The translations under genes and the position numbers were made by a program. A model generated the notes under the pieces. The model worked only from the letters and a program-made list of their open reading frames with translations, did not search any database and was not told the DNA's origin. DNA of 64,000 nt. Source: Closterium sp. NIES-65 (lineage: Eukaryota; Streptophyta; Zygnematophyceae; Desmidiales; Closteriaceae). Location of the stretch: positions 124,001 to 188,000 of the forward strand of contig CANXME010002120.1 in NCBI GenBank assembly GCA_948144175.1, read 5' to 3'. This document shows positions 8,056 through 20,700 of the stretch, piece by piece (position 1 is the stretch's first letter; the number at the start of each line of letters is the position of its first letter).

Positions 8056-11000
8056 ATGGAGCACGAGGAGGTGTCAACTACATGCGATCCGCCTCAAGGG
8101 GACCAGGAATCCATGTCAGGGACCTCCACAACTCCCGTACTACCAACGAGCTTGCGCCGATCGCGTCGGCTGCAGACCCTGCGCGCAAACAACGCCGCAG
8201 ACCACGAACGGCAGCGTCAAGCTGGCCCACAGCCCCAACGGCTCCCCGCGCGGGCGCAGCCAACACGGGCACCAGGAGGAGGGAAAGCTGCTCCGCCGCG
8301 TCAAGGCAATCCTCCCGTTGGCCCTCAAGGAAGATACCTAGGGGAGCCTGCGTCAGAGACGCGTGCGCCTGCACCTGAATCAGCAGGAGCACACGCAGGC
8401 TCTCAGAGAGCCGCCACACCTGGCCAAGCGTCGCCTCCGGCACGCGCACCCGCGGAGGAGGAGCCTCTAGGGCAGGAAAAGGAAAGTGAGCAGCGACGAC
8501 AGGTGGAGCAGCATCAGACGGGTGAGCCGTCACCACTCCTCCCGCCGCGGACACAGCCTCCAGGCCCGCCACAGGAGGCACCCGCGGCAGCCGAAGGTGC
8601 GCCCCAGGTGCGGAGGTTGACGCAGCAGGAGCAGGAGGAGGAGGAGCCACAGCAGGAAGTGCGGCCACAGGAGGTGCGAGAGGGGGAGCCACAGGCGCCG
8701 GCGCGACATGCCGCGAGCTGCCCCGGCTGGCCTGCTCAGCCCTATCCTCGCGCATTGCAGCCGAAACGACCCGCTGCACATCCGCAAGCGTCACCCGTGG
8801 CTCATACGCCCCGCCACCACGACCGCGACCACCCCTCTAGCCACCGCGACCCCCACAGTGGGGAGGCCAGTCCGCCTGCGAATGGCGACGCCGAGGAGAA
8901 TCACAACGGCGTCGCGACGACTCCCGCTCATCTCGCGGCAATGGCAAGTGAGGACGAGAGGGACGGCAATGTGGGGACGGATGGCGCTGAGCCGGCCGGG
9001 TAGCAGGGGATGACGCAGGAGCCGACGGCAAAACGGCATCCCCCGCCTGGTACAGAACGGCGCTGGTGGCTGGAGGCAGGTGGTAAGACGGGTCAGTAGC
9101 AGCAGCAGAAGGCGCCCCGGCGGGCGCAGCTTGCGGCGGCACGGAGGCCGCAGCAGCGGGCGCAGGAGGTTGCGCTAGAGCAGGCGCCGCGGCAGACGCA
9201 GGAGCAGACGCGGCTGCCGGCACCGGTGCAGTCGCCGCAGCAGGCGCAGGAGCAGACGCCACACCGCGTGCTCCCAGGTGCGCCACTTCAGGAGCAGGGG
9301 CTGTCACCACTGTAGGCGCGGACGACGACGCCACGGCAGGGGGTGGCGCCACAACAGGCGCAGGGGCCAGGTCACCAGGAGGCACAGGCGATGGCGCAGA
9401 CGCAGGATCGGGAGGGAGCGACATCCCCGCAGGCGCCGGAGCCAGTGCCGATACTGCGGGAGGGGCAACGACAGCTGACGCCACGGCAAAGGGCCTTGGC
9501 GAATACACGAGGTCGTCCCCAAGCGCGACAGGCATCTCGGCGAGGACGAGGCGCGGGGCAGCAGAACACGGGTGGACAAAACGGCGGACCGGAGAACGGG
9601 TTCCAACGAGCAGCGCGAAGGGCTTTAACTCGAGAAGCAACTAATGAAGAGGAAGAAGCACGAGACGCTACTGCAGAGTCCTCAGAGGAAGACGCAGTTG
9701 AGGAGGAATTGTGCCTGCCTGAGGAGAGAATCGCAACACCAAGCCAAACCGCATCGAGGAATTTGGCCGGCCCCTGAAACCGAACCGCATCTGCAAACAT
9801 TTCCCCCTCCTGAGCCGCGCCAAATCTTGCACCAACTGGTCGGGCCGCCCCTCCTGGCCGAACCCAACCCACCACCACCCAGCCAACTCTCCCACCACCG
9901 CTGGAGGAAAAATCGCCAGAGGCACTGGCCGCTGATAACACGCTTTTCGCTGCCGTGGAAACTTGGGACTTGACGAAACTCTGCGACACTCGCAACGCAC
10001 CTCTGCCACGCCACCTCCCACAGGACATCCGCCCAATTTTCGCGACAGCGCTGCTAGCCCCTTTGCTCCGACTGGCTGACAACCCAGAATCACTGATAGC
10101 ATGGACAGTTTTCCTGTTCCTTGCACGCCTGATGCTAAGACAACACACTCCTCGAAAACCGGATTGGCCTGCAGTCAGGGCAAGATTACGACAGTTCTTG
10201 GCGGGGGATTGGAGTGCACTGTACTCTGACTTGCTCGACTCCCTGACCTACCCTCAAGCGCCCAGGCATACCCTTGATGACCTAGGAGTGATTGCAAGGG
10301 CAGAGGGCCTTGCGCGATGTGGCAGCCTAAGGAGAGCGGTTCTTGCCCTGGAGGCGACGCCGGTGTGCACCCCGTCACCAGCAATCCTGGAAGCACTGCG
10401 CGCCAGGCACCCACCTGCTCCTGAAGCACCCCTCGTTTGGCCGGTACCTGACTCCAACGCCCACTTGACAGCCACCCTGCCCGAGGTTCTCAGAGTTCTG
10501 TCACGCTGTGACAATGGGATTGGGGCGGGCCCATCAGGTCTGACATTCGAGCACGTGCGGGAGGCGTGTCTAGTCAACCAGTCAGTGGCGACGAACATCC
10601 ACGCAATGGTCAACACCATTCTGGCAGGGAAACTGCCATCCCCAGTCGCCAGGCTCCTCACAGCGTCTCGCCTACTGGCTCTCTCCAAACCAGACGGAGG
10701 GACAAGGCCGATCGCTATTGGTGAAAGCATCACCAGACTCGCCGCCAAAACAGCTCTGACGTTGACAGCAGGGGCAGCAAGAAAATTCTTCATGCCACAC
10801 CAGTTCGGCGTGGCAGTGCCTGGGGGAGCGGAGGCGGTTATCCACATCACCCGCGCCTACCTATCTGAAAATCCACATGCACTAGTCCTCCAGGCAGACC
10901 TAGCCAACGCCTTCAACAGTGTCAACAGAGCCGCAATAGCATCCGCGCTAGACAACTCGGCTCTAGCACCACTACTACCATTAGTACAGCTCACCTACGG

Positions 11001-12843
11001 GGCCCCCTCACTGCTCTATCTGGACGAGGGCTTCAAGCATGAGCCCCTGCTAAGCATGACGGGAGTTCGGCAGGGAGACCCTCTTGGGCCACTGCTGTCT
11101 GCAGCTGCAATCAATCCCGCGCTACAAGCTACAGCCCAAGCCTTCCCTACTGTAGCCTGCCTAGCGTACGCAGACAACGTCACCTTCCTAGGGGAGCAAT
11201 CTACCTGCGTAGCAGCGTTTCAGCACTTCACAGAGAGCCTCATACCAATTGGCCTGCATCATAACCCATCTAAATGCGCGGCCTGGTCACGGCCAGGCAT
11301 CCCCACCTCTGCCCTACCCCAGGGTGTCTCGTTCACTAGAAACGGCGTGAAGCTGCTAGGCAGTTTCATAGGCTCCGATGAGGCCACAGCAGACTTCATT
11401 CGTTCAAACCTTAGCTCCATGGCGGCACCTCTTGGCCTGATAGCACGGATGGAACCTCAGCTGGCTGCCCTGCTACTCTCCAGGTGTATCTCAAGACGAG
11501 TTTCTTACCTCACCCGGACCACACCCCTCATGCATTTGCCTCTGAATGAGTGGTCCGGTTGGGGCAGGCAGTTGTTTGAGACTCTGTTAACGGCATGTGG
11601 CATTAGGCATCCGCGGGGTGATGCTGAGATCTCTCGTACATGGTCCCAAGCTTCGCTGCCAGTATCACTTGGGGGCCTCGGAATCACTGACCCCGCGGTC
11701 GAGGGCAGCTACAGCTACCTAGCTAGCTTTACCCAGGCACAGCAACTGCTCTCAACCCTTAAAGATAGCCAGTTAGGGTCCCTGACGGGGACACGGGTGC
11801 AGATGATGGGACCGTACACAGACTCCTGCGCTCTCTACCGCTGGCTAGCTCAGTGCGAGGCAGACCTACCGAGTGATGCCGGGGAGCTACTACTGAGTGA
11901 CAGGGCTGCTCCCACGGGTGTGAAGCTGCATCAGGGGCTAGCTTTGGCAGTTCAGGGCAGAAGATATGCTAACCAGGTGGAGAGCACACGGGGCATGACC
12001 CCAAACCCCAATAGCGGCCACACGCAGCGCCTTCTCTCTTTGTCAGGGTACGGAGCCGGGGACTGGCTCCATGCAGTCCCGCTCATGCCCTCCTTGAGGC
12101 TCGACGGTCCCCACTTTGCCACAGCCCTCCAGTTCAGGCTAGGACTACCATTTTCAGCCCCCGGCGCTTGTGACTGCACCAAGCAGGTTCCCATCTCAGA
12201 CAAACGGCTTCCAAACCATCTGCTACGCTGCGCCACAGGAGGGGGAAGGACAAATACTCACAACGAGCTGAGGGATGAGTGCATTAGGATGGCACAGTAC
12301 GCTGGGTTCATGGTGCACAAGGAAACGGCGGAGTTCTGCCCGGTCACTGGGAAGACAGCGGACCTAGCCATTCGTGATCGGTTCTCAGGGGCAGTATGGA
12401 TCGGGGACGTCACCATCACTGACCCCATCAGCACACGCGATCCCAATGCGGTGAAAGGGAGGGGGTGGGCTGCCAGGGAAGCCGCTGACAAAAAAATCTC
12501 AGACTACAGCGGCTCCCTGGCAGCCTACGTCTCATTCGTACCCCTCGCAGTCGAGACTCATGGCTGCCCATGCGCAGAGGTCCCCGCTTTCCTCAAGCTC
12601 TTGGCTCACACGGTTGCACGCAAGCTCTTCAACGCCGACCCTTCAACCTACCAGGCGGCAAAACTACTCAACCAGTTCCGCCAGAGATGGTCGGTCGCCC
12701 TTCAGCGCGCGCAGGCGGTAAGCTACATGGCCAAGTGCAACATGGCAGCAGAGGCCCAGAACCCCCTTGTTGGGGCCCCTGGCAAGGAAATGTCCCTGGG
12801 GGACTGTTTTGTGGTGCTCGAACCTACTGCTGAGCTCCCTTAG
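8056..12843 (+). pseudogene. LINE copy D polyprotein with five nonsense codons and YADN in place of YADD
   Basis: One reading frame runs the whole length and matches copy B from the first ATG to the tail (LGDCFVVLEPTAELP). It is broken by TAG at 9001, 9097 and 9313 and TGA at 9775 and 9811. There is no frameshift. The TAGs lie in Gln-rich text (GGG TAG CAG; CAG TAG CAG). The longest open stretch, 9955-12843, carries RT, the knuckle (CDC..LPNHLLRC) and the endonuclease core (DVTITDP, KKISDY). The RT motif reads YADN (Asn codon at 11176) where copy B has YADD, so a catalytic aspartate is lost. All six changes fit C-to-T deamination on one strand or the other. The copy is judged inactive. Confidence 0.85.
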
Positions 12844-12854
12844 GAGCTTCCAGT

Positions 12855-12878
12855 GGGGGGGGGGGGGGGGGGGGGGGG
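12855..12878 (+). repeat. Poly-G run in the copy D 3' UTR
   Basis: 24 consecutive G residues just after the stop codon. It is absent from the short 3' UTR of copy B. Confidence 0.9.
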
Positions 12879-13016
12879 ATGGTTGGTGGGTGGGGTTGTA
12901 GGTTGTCCTTAGGATCTGGTTTGCTGCTAGGTTGTTCTTTTAGTCTCTGGGGTTGCCTGTTTCTATGCTGCCTCGATCGTTTGTACTCACCCGTTATATC
13001 AATACAAGGACCGCTT

Positions 13017-13065
13017 GAGAGAGAGAGAGAGAGAGAGATCGACCGTGAAAGAGAGAGATTTCGAC

Positions 13066-13101
<36 letters not shown>

Positions 13102-13138
13102 TACCCGTGAGAGAGAGAGAGAGAGAGAGATAACACCC

Positions 13139-13183
<45 letters not shown>

Positions 13184-13480
13184 CGACCATGAGAGAGAGA
13201 CAGAGAGATCGACCATGAGAGAGAGAGAGATTTCGACCGTGAGATAGAGAGATTCCGACTGTGAGATAGAGAGCTTTCGACCGTGAGATAGAGATTTAGA
13301 CCATGAGAGAGAGGATTCTTGCGTGAGGGAGAGATGTAGACCGGGAGAATGAGATGTCGACCGGGAGAATGAAATCTGGACCATGAGATTGAGATTGCTA
13401 CCATGATAATATGAGATATCGACCGTGAGAAAGATATCTCGACCGCGAGAATGAGACCCCGACCGTGAGGATGAGATCGC
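13017..13480 (+). repeat. Compound GA satellite, decaying away from copy D
   Basis: GA runs alternate with TTTCGACCGTGAGAGA, ATAACACCCGTGAG and similar words. Purity falls with distance from copy D, until only scattered GACCGTGAGA words remain by about 13480. Confidence 0.85.
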
Positions 13481-15520
13481 GACTGATTAATCTCAATAAC
13501 ATTCAGAAGGTGTGTGTGAGCGAGATCTCTACCGAGTGATACGCATCTGCACGAGGAGCTTTAGTAGACATCCCAATCATGGAGTTCTACTACGAAAAGG
13601 AAGTCACAAGCACGGGCCGCTAGATACAGAACTCCTTTGGTGGCGGTGACGGCGGGTGCGGCACTGAGTCAGCTTTGAACAAGAGATGATACGAGCCGCG
13701 ATAGTTCGGGGACCGCTTGGCAAACAAGCTGAGATGGATATGTAGAGTTGCTTCTAGAGTAACATACGCGGAATAGCAGTGATAGGCGACTCACATCTTT
13801 GCTGTAGTTGAACGAGTCAGGCGGCTGAGGGGCCCGCCATTAGCTAAGGAGAAAGGGTAGGAGGGTGGCTTACCTAAGACATGAAGTATGTCGAGCAAGA
13901 TTGGGAAGAGAATGTTTGTAGTGGGGAATGTTTTTACTCAACCGGTAGAGGAATTGGAATTCACGCCTACATCTCATGCTAAAAGAAGGCCCATAAAATT
14001 CCAGGAAAATACAATGGCATTAAAGGCAATTCATGCCAACCTTAATGCTGCAGCACTCCTGTCCATGCACACCATTAGTAATGCTGTCAAGTGCTGCAGC
14101 TGAACAGTGATGACTGTGGGAGGTATCATTAGTTGCCCATTGTTGATATTATGGATGGATTCATGTGCCCCTCACATGATGGAAGTGACCACAAGTGGAT
14201 AGGAATTTGCTTAGCTGGGCATCACCTAACAGTGATTTTGTTTGGATGCAGCCATCAAGACCCCATATGACATGTGAGGATTGATCATATAAAGCACAAG
14301 TTGCATCAAATTCCATGGTCAAGTGGTGTTGTGGTGGATTGTTGGCATGCATTTTGTGAGAACTAGAGCCACCAAGTCAGCTGGAGATGGTGCATATGAG
14401 ATGAGGCTCAGGTAGACTCAGATTGTTTGTTATGAGACAAGTCCATCTAGCCTAACCCCTAAGGAACAAAGTGGAACATGCCACACTCTATATAAGAGCC
14501 CAGCAGAGACAAGATGCTAGATGCTCTAACACTATGGCCTGGTTAGCTCATGCTACATGTGTTTGCCATGTTTGTGAAAAGACCCTTATTTTCACCGCAG
14601 CATTGTCTTTCAAGCTATGTTATTGTTTGCAGAAGCAGGCGACAACCTCCTCACGTTATCAGTAGGGGCCAAACGGATCTACAGGCCGTGCGAGAGCTTC
14701 TCTCTTAGTCGCCGGAAATTAGGGTACCATATCCCTTTCCACGCGCAACCCACTTGTGGGGTGAGATGAAGTTATTACGCATGGTCTTTTATTATTACGC
14801 TTTGTTTCAATTTGGTTGTGTGGCGATACATGCGAACAAACATTCAATTCTATGTATTTTTCATAACAACCCTTGATTGTCTTACAAACATTATTGGAAA
14901 TTATAACTGTATGATTGTTCATCGTCGTTGCATAACTGTACATTTTCATGGCATCTTTGCCGAGTCGATGCTCAAAGGACCCTTTCTCTGATGTGTCAAG
15001 TGGGTACAATCGCAAGACTATCCGTGCGAGTAAATACGCGAAATAACACATGCCTCATATGGTGAACGTAAAATAGTCCCACACTCAAATGGACTCAGAC
15101 GACTTCCAAGTTGGTGTGCTGGGGGTGCAGCCTACAGCCGTCTGGCCCGTCGCCAGATGGGTCCTCGAATATGCCTCCCTTGCTCACCGACTGCGACAAG
15201 CACGATGACGCAGACATAAATGAAGTCAAACTCCCTTCTCCTACTGTGCCCCAACCGGTCACTTTGTTGCCATCGCCTTCACCGCCCGTCGTTGACGTTT
15301 CATGGAACGGATCCTCGTAGGCCGCCGGTGATGAGGGGATCCTTGGTGCGTCACCTACGGCCCGACCGGAGCGGAAATAACTTCCTCAACGCGAGCTAGA
15401 CTGCGGGCTAGGCACGAGTGCTCATGTGATCTCGGCATTCCATTGTCGTTCCATTGAGAGCACACAAGTTGCCAGTTTCTTTGTGAAATTTTGCCAGTGT
15501 TTGACTAAGGAAAGCTAACA
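13481..15520. other. Spacer with no recognisable gene
   Basis: Only short ORFs occur (for example a 71-codon one at 13888-14103), none recognised. A TATATAAGAGCCC box near 14489 within a stretch of LTR-like composition is the only promoter-like hint. Confidence 0.5.
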
Positions 15521-16650
15521 ACAATGGTAGCAACAACCTTGGCAACAATGATTACATCAGAGCTAGCAAGCAAGTCGGTCGACCTCCAGCGCAGCACGGT
15601 CGACCTCAATACAGCGAAGCATAGCTCGCACCGGTCCAGCCCTGAAGAGAAGCGGCTTGCCCACGTTGCAAGTCCACGGTGTGCCAACGTTGAAGCAAGT
15701 CTGCTGCACAGCGCTGCACCCGCATGACAACGGTGCACCTGACTCGCAGCTGCGCGCAGCTGGGGGGTGCTCCACGTAGGTCGCCCGCGAGAAGTCCCGC
15801 CTGGTCGTGATAGCTGTGGCTTCACCAGCAACTTCAGGCGACAAGCCGTGTAGAGTGCCGAAAATGCCAGTCGCCGTCGACACATACGCCGAGCTCAAGC
15901 TACACGACGAAGGAGTACAGTCGCGCAGAGTACTGGTAGAAGGTCAGCTTGCTGTAGTTCGCGTCCACCTCGATGAGGCTCGACCTTGCCTTCGCTTGCT
16001 GCTTGCTCAATTCTGGCCTGACAGTGCAGAGCGACAACAACTAGCGTGAGTTCAATCGTTGACTGCTCTACCTCCACATGACGAATTTCGCAGCCGCCAG
16101 ACTTCCGTAGAGTAGTTTGACGAATGCTCCGTCGAGCAGCTTTCGCCTGGTCGACCGCCCGCACGGCTTGGTCGACCGCCAGCACAGCTTGGTCGACCGC
16201 CTGCCAGCGTTGCGTAGAGGAGCCGCGCCATCACTACAGAAAGGCGACCTGCCAACAGAGCAGGTCGACGGCGTGCCAACGTTGCAGCAGAGCTGCTGTC
16301 CAGCGTTGCCCCATAGAAGACAGCAGTCTGCATGCTCGCTGATGCGCCCCGACGAATGGGCCGACTTGCATTGCTGTGCATCCGTTTGCTGTTGTCTACG
16401 ACTGTTGAGCAGGTTACCTGGTCAACCAGGACACCACCAGGTGCTCTGCTCGTCGATCAGGTGTCGTGGTCGACCACCAGGTGCTCTGGTTGACCACAGC
16501 ACCGGTCTAGCAACACCCCGATCGACGTACCCCTTCCGTTGACCAGAAGTGTCAGCTGTTGGGGCCGAGCTCCCATCGTCGACTGCCATGTACTTGTCAG
16601 GTCGACAGACTGCTCCGTCGGCTTCCACGTACTTGCCACGTTTCACATTC
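15520..16650. mobile_element. Scrambled relics of the Copia family found at 24.2-31.6 kb
   Basis: About 15862-15940 on the plus strand resembles the pol text of the 24-31 kb element (MPVAVDTYAEL against KTPVSVDAYAQL). About 16130-16420 resembles its LTR on the minus strand: shared words include GAGGAGCCGCGCCA, GCGACCTGCCAACA and GCAGGTCGACGGCGTGCC. Frequent GGTCGACC words are typical of that LTR. The pieces lie in opposite orientations, so this is an old rearranged fossil and not a whole element. Confidence 0.6.
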
Positions 16651-17771
16651 ATTTGTAGTCCTAAATAAATGAAAGTGTGAGCTTGTTTCTATCAACTGTG
16701 TCCATCTAGATTCACTCTGATCTACAGTCACAACCTTCCGTTGCAATACTATGATCTTGCGAACCTTGCTGAGGTGATCATAGGCACGATCCACCTTCTG
16801 ATCGCAACACCTTGTTGAAAGTCTACTAGTACATGCCATCACAACCCTGCAGCTGTACATCTGTACAAATGCTTTGTGTAAAACAATATAAGCGGACTGA
16901 ATCCATTCATAGTGGACGTAACATTTATGCCCTGACGACTATGCGTGTCGCGGGTGTGCCATGCACTACTGTTGTGGATTCACCTTGAACAGCAGCCTAT
17001 CAAGGCCAAAATTATGTTTTCAAACGGACTACACATGGCGATCACGCGATATCGTGACATATTACACCCTGACAAGGTGTCTTGTTTTTAATTTACCCTT
17101 GGACACACCAAAACCCTAATTGCACTGGGAGTACTAAACTGCCAACGCTTCTAATTGTGCGCAAGAACCAGCAACAGTATGTGATAGTTCAAGTGTCTAA
17201 CAAAAACCAAGGCTGTATGTTTTTTGCAACTCACTCAAAGATCTCACACTGCAACCTTGTAACGGGGCGCTTTTCCTCATCTAGTTTGCGCTCAATACCC
17301 ATCTCGACCTGCCAAAAACGTTTGTTACCGCTGAAAAACGTGAACTATCTAATTTAGCCGCATCCAAACGAACTAGAAGGGCGCGCCCTTAGGGAGGTCA
17401 CGTAACTTCGATCTGAGACTAAGATGTGCTGTCAAAGCGCCCCACACGTCGACCGTGAGATAAAGTCTGCAGCTTGGACGGTGCTTCGCAACTGGCGCGA
17501 CCATCCCATCCCATCCCGTTTGACCATCCCATCCACCCACCCCTCCTCTTTCTCCCATCAACAAACACCTTTCTCCTTGTGGTACTTTCGCCATTCCTTG
17601 TTTTCTAATCAAACTCAGAAAATTAGTAGCCTCCTTCTGAGCTTCCCACGTGCCCGGGTTTCTAGGCTATTCATCTGGTACCTTAGGTGAGATTATGGCA
17701 TATTAGTTTAGTTCTTACCAGATATCCCTACGGCCAATCAACCGATTCTCTGCCAATTCCTGAGTTTCACA
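16651..17771. other. Spacer upstream of gene 1
   Basis: No coding region recognised. CT-rich text with CCATCCCATCC repeats near 17503-17545 may lie in the upstream or promoter region of gene 1. Confidence 0.4.
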
Positions 17772-20700
17772 ATGCAGCCCGTGCCAAGTCCCTTCGTAGC
17801 TGCAGTTCTTCCTAGAAGAGCCGCTGAAGTTACCTCAAACCCGGCTGTGGGTACCTTTGGCTCTCCGGAAGCCGTCGCGATGCACAGCAATGGGCGAGCC
17901 CAAGACGAGCCCGAGGACGACGTGTTTGCTGAAGGTACGTCTCACTCCTCATAGCCATTCGTATGAACAACTGACCTGCGCACTGTCGGATCAGACGACT
18001 TAATCTACAAAATGTACTTATTGCTATTTCTGTTTGTTTTATAACCCTTTGCCACAGGCTCGAGATTCGTGTCGCTGAACAATGTGTCGATCACGGGTGG
18101 TACTAAGCGCAAGACACGTGCGAGGAAACCTAAAGAAGTGCGGAAGGGGAAGCGTTCTACTTTCGTCCGCACGGGCAAGAAAGGCTGCGCTGATGCAGTT
18201 GGTGATGGCGGTTGTGGAGCAGACACATACACTCAAGGAAATGGTCAACATGCACATAACGCCTCCTTTCCAGCTGCAGCCGCCACTATCTCTCCCTCCT
18301 CCGCCTATGTCAATGCAGCGGCGGTGACTCATCAGCTCGCCGCCTCTCACTCAATCCCTGGCCTGCCCTCCGCCTCTGCCTCCCTTTCAGCTGCAGCCGC
18401 CACTATCACTCCCTCCTCCGCCTATGTCAACGCAGCGACGACTCATCAGCTCGCCGCCTCTCACACAATCCCTGGCCTGCCCTCCGCCTCTGCCTCGCCT
18501 TCAGCTGCAGCCGCCACTATCACTCCCTCCTCCGCCTATGTCAACGCAGCGGCGGCGACTCATTAGCTCGCCATCACTCAGTCAGTCCCTGGCCTGCCCT
18601 CCGCCTCTGCCTCCCTTTCAGCTGCAGCCGCCACTATCTCTCCCTCCTCTGCCTATGTCATTGCAGCGGCGACTCATCAGCTCGCCGCCTCTAACTCAAT
18701 CCCTCGCCTGACCTCCACCTCTGCCTCCCCTTCAGATGCAGCCGCCAGTATCACCCCCTCCTCCGCCTATGTCAATACAGCGGCGACTCATCAGCTCGCC
18801 GCCTCTCACTCAATCCCTGGCCTGCCCTCCGCCTCTGCCTCCCTTTCAGCTGCAGCCGCCACTATCTCTCCCTCCTCCGCCTATGTCATCGTGGCGACTC
18901 ATCAGCTCGCCGCCTCTCACACAATCCCTGGCCTGCCCACCGCCTCTGCCTCCCCTTCAGCTGCAAGCGCCACTAACTCTCCCTCCTCCGCCTATGTCAA
19001 CGCAGCGGCGGCGACTCATCAGCTTGCTACCCGGATCTCTCCCTCCGCTGCCTATGTGCATGTCTCGGTTCCTGGCCAGTCCAGGCCCGCCGTTGCACCT
19101 GGATCGACCTCCCTGCCACCTGCTCCCAGTGCACTCTCACCCTCGCCCTCCTATATCAATCCTGGGTTGCACCCAACCAACTCAGGTCAGCCTGGCTCCG
19201 GCCTCATCCCACCAGCCTCTGCACCCCCTGCTGCCGCAGTGGCGCCCCCTACTACACAATTGCAGCCGTCTGGACTCCCATGGGCACTCCGTGTGCGCAA
19301 ATAGAAGTCCGCTCTCCCAGACCCTGGACCATCACATGTGGAGGCCGGGTCGGATGAAGACTCCGACGATGATGACTCCTTGGAGAATCATTATGAGCAT
19401 GATGGTGAACAGCGGCCTGCTGCAACCAGGGTTTCGCGAGCCGCTTTTGAGGCCGCGCAAGCGCAAATCCGACAACAGGCGCGACGCATAGCTGAGTTGG
19501 AGAATCAGCAACCTCAGCAAAAAGGCCCTCATGCTGGCAGTCACGCCATGGTTTAGCGCCAGGCCAATATGCCCAGCCCTTCCCAAAAGTTGCCGGTTGC
19601 ACCCCAGCTTGCTCCTTCAACCACTCGACCTTGCACCCAGCCGAATGCAACACCGACCCTGATTTTCTCACCGGTGGTGTGGCCACGAACGCAGGCCGCT
19701 TTTAGCCGTGCTGTGGCAAAGGCCCACATCAGACGACAGGCCATCGACTGCTCTGCAATGTCGCTACGGCAACACGGGTGGTACAATAACGTCATCACGG
19801 CGTTAGATGCTTTCTCGGATGTGAACGGGGACCTTAAGGTGAACAGCAACCCTTCGATTCAACCTTCGCCGTGCTTACAAATGACATCTGCATTGGGTGC
19901 CTACATCCCCCACCCCGCAAACTCCTCATGCCACAAACATTAACGCCCTCCCTTCCCTCCCCTGTTCTCTCTCCCACTCTGCCTTGTTGTGCACAATTTT
20001 TGTAGCTCTCCTGCAGGAACACGTGGATGAGGCTCTTGATATCATGTTTTTTGACACCCCAGTCACTGATTTCACGATGTGGCCTAGTACCAAAAGCCTA
20101 GAGGCGGCCCTGCGCAAGGCCCTAGGCCTCAATGAGCCGGAGGAGCATTTTATCGTGCGTATTGTTCTGAAAGCTGACAAGTACAGGAACGGCTACATTC
20201 GTGATATGATTCAAGCGTATTGCAACGACGCATTGACGGATGGGCGCAATTGGGTGTACAGCGACTTCGACTTGTACGTGCGACGGCCAAGGCTCGGTCG
20301 GAAGAAAGTAGGCACCCTCACGACAGTGCTGTTCCTGGACCAGTACGCTGAAAGTGAGTATGCTTTAACACTCCTATCACACCCCCGCCCCTACCCCACC
20401 CCCGTTCCTCCCTCTCCTTCCAAATGAGAATGAAACCTTTTCAACCCTTCCACACTATATTCTAGACAATGTGTTGTTGTAGTGTTTGGTTGAGGGCTTT
20501 CCTTCTTTCATTCAGTGTTGCACCAACATCACCCTCCTTCTTCCCCCATCCCTACACGTCTTCTTCTTCCCCCCACCTCCTCCCCGTCCACCTTTCTCCT
20601 GTGTTCCGTCTTTCCTGCTAGTACCCTCCCTGACATCGCTTCCCCACAGCAGCAATCACTGTCTGTATGATCCCAGCCCAGCAGTCCCCAGTGTACCCTC

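Larger units (their letters stand above)
7776..13016 (+). mobile_element. LINE copy D, full-length but decayed REL-ENDO non-LTR retrotransposon
   Basis: Same layout as copy B: leader (7776-7910), twin hairpins (7918-7965), one long coding frame (8056-12843), a 3' UTR containing a 24-base G run (12855-12878), and the end TATCAATACAAGGACCGCTT running into GA. The protein is clearly homologous to copy B along its whole length. Confidence 0.88.

Noticed and set aside
14109-14665. Possible solo LTR with TATATAAGAGCCC
   Set aside because: Composition and TATA box suggest it, but I found no target duplication and no second copy in the window.
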